Shown here: one piece after another, positions 40,054 to 52,800 of the stretch
Numbering within the stretch: position 1 is the stretch's first letter
How the letters are laid out: every line of letters starts with the position of its first letter
Origin: Siphonodentalium dalli
Taxonomy: Eukaryota > Mollusca > Scaphopoda > Gadilida > Siphonodentaliidae
NCBI GenBank assembly: GCA_032622095.1
Contig: CP136069.1
Location: 185,743,122-185,807,121 of the forward strand
DNA: 64,000 nt
Direction of reading: 5' to 3'
The notes under the pieces: generated by a model
The model's database searches: none
What the model saw: the letters and a program-made list of their open reading frames with translations, nothing else
Told to the model about the DNA's origin: nothing
Program-made: the position numbers and the translations under genes

Positions 40054-40890
40054 ATTAAAGATGCACAATCTAAATTAACCCTTTCAGTGCCAGGGGCCGA
40101 TCTCATCGGCCCTAATTTTCGGTCTGTAAAATTGGCCCTAAAAAATTTGATTTTTTTGGGTTGAATTTGTTATGGGTATGCTTAAGCATGCTATAGCGAA
40201 TTTAAAAACAAACTGGATAAAACCTTAGGGGCATGTTATAACTCAAAACTATCACCAAGTATTCATAGTAATAATTTTGATGCCCATGAAAAACGTAAGA
40301 TTCCCTGGCACTAAACCTACAAAATAAGTCTGTTAAAAAATATAAGAAAAATTATTAAAATTGTAAAAAATTGTAAAAAATAATAACAAATGATGAAAAA
40401 TTGTTAGGCCAATGCATTCTCTTATATATACGAGGCGACCTATGGTCGACTCGCATATATAAGAGAATGCATTGGCACAGGGTATATGGGTTGATACAAA
40501 AATCGGACCTGGCACTCAAAGGGTTAACACTCCTAAATTACTATTTCTTTGTCTTATGGGGTAAAACATATTTGATTCGAGTCAAGGAACCCATCCATCA
40601 AAGCTCAGAGTGATCAGATTTTGATTTTTTAAATCAGTTATTTTTCACCACCTGGAATATTTGGTGGCCTGGCAAATATTCGACAAATGATGACCAACAT
40701 ACTTTCGATTCAATTTGCGTTGAACAAAATGTTGATATATAACACTTTTTGGGCAATTTTATGCTATAGTTGACTTAGCATTATTTTTTGTCAATTAATC
40801 AATTCTGATAACTGAAACGGCATTTCGAGAAATGTTGTTGTTGGAATCTGATGATATGAGGACCATCAAATCAGATTGTGTACCTTTAAA
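40054..40890. mobile_element. Family L foldback, copy 3, split by family D
   Basis: The left piece TTAAAGATGCACAATCTAAA and the right piece CTCCTAAATTACTATTTCTT to GTGTACCTTTAAA flank a family D element. The right half lacks the long pairing arm of copy 1. Confidence 0.75.
40075..40527. mobile_element. Family D TTAA element, copy 2
   Basis: The same ends as copy 1 (CCCTTTCAGTGCCAGGGGCC), with one hairpin module at the right. It sits exactly at the TTAA of the host family L element, which is unoccupied in the related copy at 23651-24034, so TTAA duplication is directly demonstrated. Confidence 0.88.
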
Positions 40891-40962
40891 GATAATAAAA
40901 AGACTTTCATTTATACATTCAATTATTATATTGTGCTTATCATCTTGATTGAAAATTAAAAT

Positions 40963-41030
40963 CAGACGGACGGACGGAACCCATTACTATATCCCCCGCA
41001 AATTTTAAATTTGGCGGGGGGTAATAATAT
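40963..41030. repeat. GGAC tract and GGCGGGGG hairpin
   Basis: GACGGACGGACGGAACCC is followed by a hairpin with arms TATCCCCCGC and GGCGGGGGGTA around AAATTTTAAATTT. The same tail closes the 41871-42911 array. Confidence 0.65.
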
Positions 41031-41120
41031 TTTCTGGGAAGCCAATAGAATATTTTGAGTAGGGTGATTTTTTAGGGTAGATATGGTCAGGGGAATCAAA
41101 TAAAATAAAAAGTTTGGCCT

Positions 41121-41520
41121 TTAACCCTTTACCCAACAGAAGGGCCCTGTGCCAATGCATTCTCTTATATATGCGAGTCGACCATATGTCGCCTCGCATA
41201 TATAAGAGAATGCATTGGCTTAACACATTAAAAATTATAAAATTGTTAAAGAATGTAAGAAAAAATGGTAAAAAGTGTTAAAAAAAGATTTTTTTTAGGC
41301 CAATGCATTCTCTTATATATGCGAGGCGACCTATGGTCGACTCGCATATATAAGAGAATGCATTGGCACAGGGCATACCTGTAACTATCACAATGTGGTC
41401 AAGGAGCCGGTTCCAATGATATCCATATTTGTATGGTTCTATTGAGACAGACCGAAGATATTTTAGGCTGTTGAAGCTTTATTTGGCCGGTTTTGGCCGG
41501 TTTGTTGGGTAAAGGGTTAA
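41121..41520. mobile_element. Family B TTAA element, copy 7 (inverse)
   Basis: Full-length, two hairpins, ending in the repeated GGCCGGTTTTGGCCGG before TTTGTTGGGTAAAGGGTTAA. Confidence 0.86.
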
Positions 41521-41870
41521 AGCCAAATAAAAATTATGATTTGAGTCTCAGACACTGCCACATTGAAATAAATGGCCCACATTGGACATTTTATTTCGAT
41601 TTTTGATATTACGACCAAAATGTTTTTTTTAAATATTATTTTGGTATGTTTTTACCAATATGTCCACATGTATTGAGCATTAATTGCAACATACATGAAC
41701 TCTTAACATATCTCTGTGATTGATAGATTTACTATAATGTATACACATAGTGACATAGAACGTTAAGTAGATGATCACATTGAAGAAAATGATCAGCAGA
41801 TCATCATAGTCTGGTGTACTTAGAGTAACTGTCCAGTCAATTTATAGACAACAAGCAGTCGCAGACGGCG

Positions 41871-42911
41871 GTATCCCCCGCCGAATTGTGCAGTTGGGGA
41901 AGTGCATTCTCAATAATGTTTGCGTTCTCAGTATGTGCTAAACAAGAGGTGGGATTTTGTCAAAAAGCCTGGCTTGCGAACTCATTTTAGGTACTGGTCA
42001 TGGGAACGAATATACCAAAAATCTTTGAAATCCGTTGACATTTGTGGAAATTAGCCCTGTGACATCGTCAATTTGCACCAAAAATAATAAACAAAGTCCA
42101 ACAACTCTGCTGATAATATCCCGCCGGACCTGGTTTGCGAACTCGTTCTAGAAACTGGTCATGTGAACTCATATACAAAACATCTTTGAAATCCGTTGAC
42201 ATTTGTGGAAATTAGCCCTGTGACATCGTCCATTTGCACCAAAAATAATAAACAAAGTCCAATAACTCTGCTGAAAATATCCGGCCGGACCTGGTTTGCG
42301 AACTCGTTTTAGGTACTGGTCATGTGAACGAATATACCAAAAAATCTTTTAAATCCGTTGACATTTGTGGAAATTAGCCCTGTGACGTGGTCCATTTGCA
42401 CCAAAAATAATAAACAAAGTCCAATAATTCTGCTGAAAATATCCGGCCGGACCTGGTTTGCGAACTTGTTCTAGATACTGGTCAGGTGAACTCAAATACC
42501 AAAAATCTTTGAAATCCGTTTGATGTCGTCCATTTGCACATAAAAGTCCAATAAGTCCGCTTAAAATATCCGGCCGGACCTGGTTTGCGAACTCGTTCTA
42601 GATACTGGTCATGTGAACTCATATACCAAATATCTTTGAAATCCTTGAGATTTGTGGAAATGAGCCCTGTGACGTCGTCTATTTGCTATTTGGTAAATTC
42701 AACAAAAATAATAAACAAAGTCCAATAAGTCCACTTAAAATATCCGGCCGGACCTGGCTTGCGAACTCATTCTAGGTAATGGTCAGGTGGACTCATATTC
42801 CAAAAATCTTTGAAATCCGTTGACATTTGTTCAAGTTATGACTCTTACAAATTCAGGACGGACGGAACCCATTCCTGTATATCCCCCGGAAATTTCATTT
42901 GGCGGGGGATA
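41871..42911. repeat. ~160-bp tandem array with hairpin ends
   Basis: Six units carry GGCCGGACCTGGTTTGCGAA and TTTGAAATCCGTTGACATTT, at spacings of about 160 bases with one shorter unit. The array begins GGTATCCCCCGCCG and ends with GACGGACGGAACCC and TATCCCCCGG..GGCGGGGGATA. The boundaries suggest a mobile unit, but no known superfamily is assigned. Confidence 0.75.
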
Positions 42912-43129
42912 ACAAAAACAATTGTTAATAGTCAGGGACATTAGAATATTATTGGTAATCCCTATGTCATACATGTACATGTATACTACATGTAAGCACA
43001 ATGTAATTTTTATATCATATTAAATGAGTGTTTATGCAAAACTATGTTCCCTCTACATTTTCTGACTATTATTAGATAAGGGAAGTTATCACGATCCATG
43101 CTTACAATGTGCAAAAAAACAATAAACAA

Positions 43130-43518
43130 TTAACCCTTTACCCAACAAACCGGCCAAATAAAGCTTCAACAGCCTAAAATATCTTCGGTCTGTCTCAATA
43201 GAACCATACAAATATGGATATCATTGGAACCGGCTCCTTGACCACATTGTGATAGTTACAGTTAGCCCTGTGCCAATGCATTCTCTTATATATGCGAGTC
43301 GACCATAGGTCGCCTCGCATATATAAGAGAATGCATTGGCCTAAAAAAAATCTTTTTTTAACACTTTTTACCATTTTTTCTTACATTCTTTAACAATTTT
43401 ATAATTTTTAATGTGTTAAGCCAATGCATTCTCTTATATATGCGAGGCGACCTATGGTCGACTCGCATATATAAGAGAATGCATTGGCACAGGGCCCTTC
43501 TGTTGGGTAAAGGGTTAA
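43130..43518. mobile_element. Family B TTAA element, copy 8
   Basis: Full arrangement with two hairpins. The left interior is slightly shorter (ACCGGCCAAATAAAGCTTCA). TTAA is present at both ends. Confidence 0.85.
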
Positions 43519-43692
43519 AACAAAGTCTTCCCTCCCTCATTGATTCAGAAAGAAAATTGTCTGAGACTCAAATATTTTTTTGTTTTGGCCTAAGTAAGTA
43601 CTGTAGGATTACAAATAGATGCAATTCAAAATTAAATCAGTTCAAAATTATATCACATATTAGGCCACACAAAGTCAGTATCCTTTTATCAG

Positions 43693-44660
43693 GCATGTGC
43701 GCATCATCAAGAAACACCCCTCCCCTTGCATCGTCAAGAAACCCTGTTTATCAGGCATGCATGTATTGTAAAGAAACCATGTTTATCAGACCTACATGCA
43801 TCAGCATGAAACCCTGTTTATCAGGCATGCACGCATCGTCAAGAAAACCCTGTTTATCAGGCATGCACACATCGTCAAGAAATCCTGTTTATCGGGCATG
43901 CACGCATCGTCAAGAAAACCCTGTTTATCAGGCATGCATGTATCATCACAGACCTGCATGCATCATAAATAAACCCTGTTTATCGGGCATGCATGCATCA
44001 TCAAGAAACCCTGTTTATCAGGCATGCACGCATTGTCAAGAAACCCTGTTTATCAGGCATGTACGCATCATCAAGAAACCCTATTTATCGGACATGCATG
44101 CATCATCAAGAAACCCTGTTTATCAGGCATGCATCATCAAGAACCCTGTTTATCGGGCATGCACACATCACCAAGAAACCCTGTTTATCGGGCATGCACG
44201 CATCATCAATAAACCCTGTTTATCGGGCATGCACGCATCATCAAGAAACCCTGTTTATCAGGCATGCATGTATCATCACAGACCTGCATGCATCATCAAG
44301 AAACCCTGTTTATCAGGCATGCATGCATCATCAAGAAACCCTGTTTATCAGGCATGTACACATCATCAAGAAACCCTATTTATCGGACATGCATGCATCA
44401 TCAAGAAACCCTGTTTATCAGGCATGCATCATCAAGAAACCCTGTTTATCGGGCATGCACGCATCGTCAAGAAACCCTGTTTATCAGGCATGCATCAAAA
44501 ACCCTGTTTATCGGGCATCACCAAGAAACCCTGTTTATCGGGCATGCACGCATCATCAAGAAACCCTGTTTATCAGGCATGCACCATCAAGAAACCCTGT
44601 TTATCAGACATGCATCATCAAGAAACCCTGTTTATCAGGCATGCATCATCAAGAAACCCT
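43693..44660. repeat. Minisatellite open in all + strand frames
   Basis: About 30 units of 26-36 bp are built on ATCAAGAAACCCTGTTTATC followed by RGGCATGCACGC. The unit has no stop codon in any forward frame, so long overlapping ORFs (up to 431 codons) run through it. Unit lengths are not multiples of three throughout, and the apparent proteins are low-complexity. I regard these ORFs as artefacts of the repeat. Confidence 0.85.
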
Positions 44661-45916
44661 GCTTGTGCAACCTTTTTATTTATGTTTATTATATCGGGAA
44701 AATTTTAATCTACACAAATTAATTGCGGTACATTTTTTATATAATCAAGGATGGAAGTTGGATCGAAAAGACCTGTTTTCCCATTCAGATTTGCAATTCA
44801 TTTCTGAAACTCAAACAACATGTGTTAAAAACGTGTGGAAAGGCGACTGCAATCTTGATTACAAACGTGTCCACAAGCAACTGAAGTTAGACCCATATCT
44901 AGCCTATGACGTGATGGAATGTTAAATTTTTTGGTGCGTGCCCCTAAAATAATATATAAAATCATGCATGCTTTTAAGATTGTTTTGGCCTGAGTAACAG
45001 GAAATCAACTTTGTATGGCCTTAGTTTAATTCTTTTGTAGATTATATACAGTTTTAAAGCTAATATTTTGACCAGTATAATAAGCTTGATTGCTTAGTAT
45101 CTTCACATAGTAATTTCGGCAGGAAAAATTCTGATTTTCTCTTGAAAATCAGGAAGTGCTTTGAAAGAAGTGGTAAAATAGCTGTAACAGCATACGGTTG
45201 GTTGTAAAAATAGCCTTATCACACTTTATACTGGGAAAACCCCAAGTTTTGATCAGACAAATGAGTGGTTGTAAATGATAACATGAAAACAGAAATTATG
45301 CAAACTCGTTGGGTAAAACCACAAGTGTGTGAACAAAAAATAGTCATAGCACAAGAAGTATGTGAATTATGGTATAAGAAATAATAATTTAACCCTTCAA
45401 CGACTGGAGCTTCCTAACGACCAGAGCGCCGGATCCCTCAATAAAACACACATGCACTACATTCATTTCAAATATTTATATACCTTTTTGATGATTTATT
45501 CTCTTTTATAAGCTGAATTAATTCTTATTTATTTTGACAAAATCTGCCAAGAATTTGAAACTAGCCCACACAGCACTATAAGTCAGCCCAATAAAAGATT
45601 TTAAAGCAATTATCAAAGATCATGTGATCAATATAAATAACTGGCTTCAGATGCCATTCAGCTCAACTTTTAAAAGCATGCCCAATTATTCTGCGGACCG
45701 ATTTTAGTGATTAGGTCAACATCTTTTTATGTTCGTGTCACAGTATGTTTCATTGGTATATGAAATGGGTGACCCAATTGGCAGTTGACCAATCACCAAA
45801 CAGGATTTAGTGTAACACAGGGAGCTATGTAAATATTATTAAAAATAAGATCATAGTTGATCTATTTCTCAAGGTTCTTCTTCATGATAATACTGTGATG
45901 ACCCTATGTCCCTTTA
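44661..45916. other. Intergenic, with a C-end fragment
   Basis: No exon is established. A family C end fragment, TTAACCCTTCAACGACTGGAGC, lies at about 45389-45412, and an inverse K repeat (GACCAATCACCAAACAGGAT) at about 45787-45806. Confidence 0.45.
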
Positions 45917-46191
45917 AGAACCCTTTCATGATGGGAGCTGCACTGGTGCAGAGTGGTGCAGCATTAGAGACCCTGTACCAGTGCATCCTTTTATATATAT
46001 GGAGTCTCCCATAGGGAGCCTCACATAAATAAGAAAATGTACTGGCTTACAACGTCAAGGTAAATATTGTTAGGCAAATGTATTCTCTTATATATACAAG
46101 GCTCCCTATAGGAGACTCACATATATAAGAGAATGCATTGGCACATGATTTTTCGCAAAATTTCAGGAAGTTCCAGTCATGGTAGGGTTAA
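45914..46191. mobile_element. Family C element, copy 6, in the acyltransferase 3' region
   Basis: It starts CCCTTTCATGATGGGAGCTG and ends GTCATGGTAGGG. The flanking direct repeat is TTAAGAA on both sides, longer than TTAA. Two decayed hairpins are present. Its right edge is 83 bases past the stop codon of the minus-strand acyltransferase, so it is probably part of the 3' UTR. Confidence 0.75.
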
Positions 46192-46274
46192 GAACCTTCT
46201 CTTGTATTTAGGTGCTTTTTGTGCTATGACTAATTTTTGTCTGTGACGTGTGGGTAAAATGATATGACTCCTCT

Positions 46275-46374
46275 TCATTGTTCCTTTGGTTTCTGTTCTC
46301 TTTTGGCAGGCTTTAGAAATGTGAAGTATATTATTGGAGCAACTGATGCAACGTGCAAGAAGAAATATAATGAT
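46275..46374 (-). CDS. MBOAT last exon
   Basis: After the acceptor TTCATTTCAG it encodes SLYFFLHVASVAPIIYFTFL, the final membrane helix, then KPAKREQKPKEQ and TGA at 46277-46275. It aligns with the last helix and basic tail of MBOAT1/2 and joins the previous exon in phase 2. Confidence 0.85.
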
Positions 46375-49300
46375 CTGAAATGAAAATAATAACAACAATC
46401 AGAAAGATTAAAGTGATGTGAAGCACTCCAATGGGACCAGTATTTTCATGAATTTTATATTAAAATTGGAAGCACATATTAAGGGAATTCTTCTACATAA
46501 ATTACATTATGTAAAGAGTGCGATAAGTAAAACCAGGCCTGAGCTAGCATCACTAAATTGACCCTCTGGGGACCTCATTCTGCTTAGGCCTCATCTTCTC
46601 TGGAAACTTTCTTTATTATCAAATTTCTATAGAAACTTCTTCTCATAGATTCTATTTCTTTTTTAGCTTAGTTTCTCTATATCCCCAAATTTGCAGATGA
46701 CATACTGCATAATTAAGGTTCCCAATGGGTGTACATTAGAATATTCACCATTTGGGAACTTCAATCTGAGTCTATGTCTCCCATAGCAGATGAGGCCATG
46801 CAGAATTAGGTCCCCAGAGGGTGAATTTGGTGATGTTATCCCGCAAGCATCACTAAATTCACCTTCTGGGGACCCCATTCTCCAAATGAGAGGCACACTA
46901 AACTCATACTTGATTAAAACACTCAACACCGTGGCGATTTTATAGGGGAGATTGATTCAATCAATCAACTCAAAACCGAAAGAATAGGGAGCGATATGTT
47001 GTAATTAACATGGTGGTAGTAGTTTTATCCAAACCTCTACACACCTTGAATCACCACAACACACTGCGAACCTTCTGTATATGCAACGGGAATCGCATTG
47101 CATAGGTATACAATTTCCACAAATTGTAATTTTCGACGCCATTAAAAGTTTGAACAAGATAAGAAAATTATCAATATTTAGTTAATATTGTTATAAAATA
47201 AATCTAAATGGTGTAAAATATTCTAAGTAGTTGTCTGTGTTTTGTGACGATTCTCAGAGGTTTACGTTGATTCTTGGAGAGCCCTGGTCAGCAACCCTGA
47301 ATTTAATGTGTCTGACTTTTTCAGAATGAGGTCCCCAGAGGGTGAATTTAGCTCAAGAGCGCAATCTGGCTGAGCACTGAGATCTGTGATCACAAAGTAT
47401 CTACAAAAACAGGGAAATAGTGTATTTGGCACTGTCAAATTCAACTATAATAGGTATAGTGCCCAAGTTGTTGATAAGAAAAAAAGAGGTCCTCCAAAAA
47501 AAATTTGCACAAAAATCACCTGCAAGTTATAATAAACGAAACTCAATTTTCAGTCTTATAGATGATTTATGTTGGAAATCTTCCATGAATGTATGTTTTC
47601 CTATTGCTCCTCTCAAATTTACATATACATTAAATAAGATTAACATACATGGCTTATTTTAAGCTACATATAATATATGTCTTGGAAATTCAGATGATAC
47701 CCACAGTTGGATATGAGGGTGGACACCCACCCCCTGTCCCATATTTGTGACTCCATTGATTGTAATATTTGCTAATAATATGCACTTACCTAAAAACAGA
47801 GTAGACGGCATACATCTCTAACAAAACAAATGGGAAGATCATATAACAGTTATATATCCTAGTGGTGACGAATGTTAAACAGTCATAAAGGAACGCTTTA
47901 TTCTGTGATGTTTGAAACATCGGCCGAATGTTCCTTCGTACCTGGAATTAATAAAAGGTCAAGCCTTGAAATAGGGTGTCTGTCATTTGCAGAATGAGGT
48001 TACCAGAGGGTGAATTTAGTGATGCTACCCCGCATAGCGGGCTAGCATCACCAAATTCACCCTCTGGGAACCTAATTCTGCCGAGGTGTAAGCAGAATGA
48101 GGTCCCCAGAGGGTGAATTTGTTGATGCTAGCCCGCTATGCGGGGTAGCATCACTTAATTCACCCTCTGGGGACCTCATTCTGCAAATGACAGACACCCT
48201 ATTTCAAGGCTTGTAAATGGTATGCTCAAAAGCGGCAGATAAATTTCAATTCTCAAACTAAAGGGACACAAGGCATACACATTCCAGTACAAAGGGAGAC
48301 AGAAGTGCATTTCCATATCCACTAATCTTTACCAGAGCGCACCAGTCATACATAATTTTTCTACCAGAGCACACCAGTCATACTTCAATGTTAAGGGAGA
48401 TCACTGCTGAAAATCGAGTATGCATATCCACAACCAAGCTTGGAGTGACACAGTGGTCACTCTTGAGTTAAGTATGTCAACCTAAATATTTGAAATGCAC
48501 ACAGACAAATGTTGATTTTCTCTAAAGTCATGCAGCAATCTACATGGTTGTGTTCTAATTCCTTTGAATTCATTTTGATGATGTTCATAACTACTTGCAT
48601 ATCAGAATAATTAATTGGAGCATGTAACCACCCATCTTCTCAACATAATGTTGATGCAGTTAAAATCAACTCGATGTTAATTTTCATCATGATGGTCTTT
48701 AATATGCACATTGATATCCTTAGGAATGATAAGAACCGATACTGTCACCAGATAAAAGTCTTTTGTGAAAATAGTTTTGTCAGTTTTGAATTCGCGCAAC
48801 ACAGTGCGCGAATTAATGGTGTGCGATTCAAAACTGAGCGAAAAACTGCACGAATATAAATACAAATAAGGTGGAGTACTTTTTTCGTGAAATAAATACT
48901 ATCTTTAATCCTTTCATGATGGGAGCTGCGCTGGTGCAGCATTAAAGATCCTGTGCCAGTGCATTCTCTTATATATGCGAGTCGTCCCATAGAGAGCCTT
49001 GCATATATAAGAGAATGCACTGGCTTATTTACAAGGTCAAGGTAAATAATGTTAGGCCAATGCATTGTCTTATATATGTGAGGCTCCCTACTGGAGACTC
49101 ACATATATAAGAGAATGCATTGGCACAGGGTTTTCGCAAAATTTCAGGAAGCTCCAGTCATGGAAGGGTTAACTAACTTACCAATCTTGCTGCGACTATA
49201 CCCATTCCTCCTGTTAAGAATGTAACATAATACCCTGGGTAAAATCCATGCCATATCGCACTGGCAGTAAACACTGCCATTGTGTTATATTTAGGAACTT

Positions 49301-49823
49301 GATCGTATACAACTGCTCGTAACCAGTGAGTTGTTGAAATGTTCCATCCATTTATATTGGATTTCAAGGTATTTCCCAACTGAAATAAAAAATTTAAATA
49401 TCATTTAGGCAATAATCATAGGAAGAGAAAAACAAAGGAAATGGAAAGCAATATGTTGCATTTAATACCAAAAGTTGACACTAAAAAACATAGCTCAAGA
49501 CAATTGATGGCCATGTTTTTCATTGAAAGTTGTTCAAATTCAATAGCTCCCATCTAGAGGTCATCCCAAAAATTTGTATAAAGTTTGGTGATGATCGGAT
49601 GAGGGATGTGGCCTGTATGCTGTGCCAAAGGATTTAGTCCAAATTGTTCAAATTCAAAAGCTCCCATATATATATAATCCTAAGCATACACTGACGAACG
49701 GATGGACACCAAGCCAAAGCAAGAGCTCAAATTTGACAAAGTCAAGTTGAGCTAAAAAACAGAGTCACATATTCTTGGGCTCCAAATAAACACGCATGCA
49801 CGTTTATTATTTTCTTGGGTAAT

Positions 49824-49874
<51 letters not shown>

Positions 49875-52800
49875 TGCACAGTGCTTATTTGGGTCTGCAC
49901 GTTTATTAATTTTGATGCTATGAAAATTGAAATCAACACAAACTCAAGATTTCTATATGATTCCGATATAAAATTGTTGATCTTTAAAAACCGGTATAAC
50001 TTTATGCATGTACATGTATATGGCATACATGTGAACATTTTAATATTGAATAAAACACCACATGACACATACTGTCTTGATTACTATACTTGACCTACTA
50101 GTACAATACAAATACTTTGTTTAACCACAGTTAATATGTTGATGTTTTTCTCAGAGTTCCCCCTGCACTATTATTTGGGTCTGCACATTTATTAACTTTC
50201 AATGGAATTTACCCCCTGATCTATTATTTGGGTCTGCACTTTTATTTGGAACCCAAGAGCCATATGTATTCAACAATGATGTTCAGGGAAGTCTCTTTTT
50301 TATAATTCCATTCACGGGAGACTCATTGTCAGGGGTGTTAAATTGGAAAGGGTAATAATGCTTTGACTGGATTAAATTTTCTTTTTCTATTCTAAATGAA
50401 TACATTGGAATGGTCCATACATCATTCGTAGGGATGTTCAGATACTATGACAGCCCTCGAAATTAGCTACAGCAAAAGCCTATGCCATAGAAAAAGCCAT
50501 AGGAGCCAATATAGAATTTCATGAAATGAAGAAACACACTACCACAAGCCTGGATATTGTGTGTCTGACATTTGCAGAATGAGGTCCTCAGAGGGTGAAT
50601 TTAGTGACGCTAACCCGCACACCAAATTCATCCTCTGGGAACCTAATTATGCTTGGGCCTCAAATGCTATGGGTGACCTAGGATCAGATTGAAGTCCCGA
50701 ACGGGCTGATTACATACTGTATTCTCGCAGGTATAAGCCCACTTTCGGGAATAAGACCACCCCAGTATTTTCACTAGAAGCAAGTTTTCCGGGGTATAAG
50801 ACCACCCCTCCCTGGCCCTAACCATAACCCCTCCAAAACGGGTTTATATACCAGTATTTGAGAAAAATTACTCCCCAACACTAGTCCAAGTCTTCTCGTA
50901 CTAAAACTAGCTAAGATTTTGGGATGGAGAGATGCTAGTGTTTAGTCCGAGATCGCGCGCATAGCCTTCTTATGACACGAGTTACGCCCAGGATCTGTGG
51001 CGGGAATCTGTGGTGTATTTTACTCGATTTACCTAACAAAGCAATACATGATGCTATATACGTCGGAAAGAGTGACATCTTATGGTCAGAATGGTGTATA
51101 ATAATCTAACTTTAATGTTAAATTACACATAGAATATTCCGGTTGATTGCCACAAACATCGTTGTTTTTTCTGTTTGTTTACTTAACTGAAAGCCGAACT
51201 CAGGTTCCGAAGAACTTCGGCATTATCCGGTGTTTGTTCTGAGTATTCTAGTTTCCGTTTCTATATATAGCGCGGGGTTTTCCGAACAAAATGGTGAAAA
51301 CCGATCGCCGCAAAGTCCAGTTTCCAATGTGCTTTGGGAACAATTCCCGCACTAAAAACTTAATGACATAATGGAGGATCAGAAAGGTAGTTTTGTTGAC
51401 AATTTTCGCAAGCAACTTGTCAAAATTGGAGCAAATTAGAACTCTTGTGTCTGACTTGCCATGCGTGTGATTTTCATCCATGTGCATTTTGACTTTTGTG
51501 TTGATAAAATAATCGGAGAACCGAATCACACAGTTTCGAAATATAGTTCTTCCGTTTTAGTGGGACTTTTCAAACTTAAGGTTAAAAATTTATACAAATT
51601 TTGTTTGATTTTTTGTGTGCTTAACAAGAGCAGTATATTGCTCTGTTCGCTTAGTATATATCTTAATTTCGCTGAAGTCCACCAAATGTGGGAAATGTAG
51701 CACCATATTATTTATTCTAATGTTCGTTGTGTTTACACTGTTTTAAACTTTGAGAGGGTTGTAATTCCCCGTAATTTATTTAATGTATTACATTTATATC
51801 TTCAATGTTTAATTAATCTATTTATTTTTTATTTATTGACACACATAATTACGATTACAATGGAGAATTCATCGTAATTTGCATTGTCAGTCGAAAAGCT
51901 ACGGAATATTTTCAACGGAAAATGCCGAACACAGTTCGCGAGGTCAACTGAGTTCGCATACTTTTAAAAATTTGTAAACATTGCGGTAAATGTCTCTTTT
52001 CGCATTAAATTACCGCTTTCAATTCACAACTGATGTGGGGTTCAGATCAAATAGCATGTCTTCTGCGGAAAATATCTTTTATTGTCGCAATTGTGATATT
52101 TTATTTCATATAATTGTGGTTTTATTTGAGCGGGTCATTAACGCTTAACTCGTGTCATAAGAAGGCTATGCGCGCGTTCTCGGACTAAACACTAGCATCT
52201 CTCCATCCCAAAATCTTAGCTAGTTTTAGTACGAGAAGACTTGGGACTACCCAACGGATGTCTTATTCGATACCGGGGACCAGAACGAAGTGCGGTCGCG
52301 GGGCGGGGAATAATTAACTATTATTCTAATAATATATAAATAAAGATGATTTATGTTACACTGTACGTGTCTTGTTTCTTGTGTTCAATTAATAACTGGC
52401 CGGTAGGCCTATATTATTGACTTTCACCGATGGTGACAGGTGTCGTACTGAATGTATGGAAAAGATGAATACAAGAAACTATATTCAAGGTTAGATTACT
52501 TTTGAAATTTGAAAACAATAAAGAAGATTTATGTTACACTGTGTCTTGTTTCTTGTGTTCAATTAATAACTGGCCGGTAGGTCTGTTTTACTGACGTTCA
52601 ATCAATGGAAAAGATCAATGGAAATAAACTATTGAAGGTAATTAAGACTGTGTCCTGTGTAAGTTTGTGCTGACAATGTGATCGGTATAAATACTGAGAA
52701 ACTAACCCAAGATCTCCAACGTGAATGGGGAATTTCGCGGAAGCAGATTCAATCTTGGGAGCGCGATTACGATAAACTCAAACCCCTATCCAAGGGTAAA

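Noticed and set aside
43413-44925. Long overlapping ORFs (431 and 310 codons) on the + strand
   Set aside because: They begin inside a family B transposon and run through a stop-free minisatellite in several frames at once. The translations are low-complexity and match nothing I recognise.
44755-44925. Terminal exon of an unknown + strand gene
   Set aside because: The ~57 codons look protein-like, but no good acceptor, partner exon or recognised domain could be found, so it is only mentioned as a tail of the minisatellite ORF.
46290-46385. Plus-strand exon after TTTTGGCAG with a short ORF ending in TGA
   Set aside because: The opposite strand fits the last MBOAT exon with correct phase, acceptor and stop. 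The plus-strand reading is its shadow.
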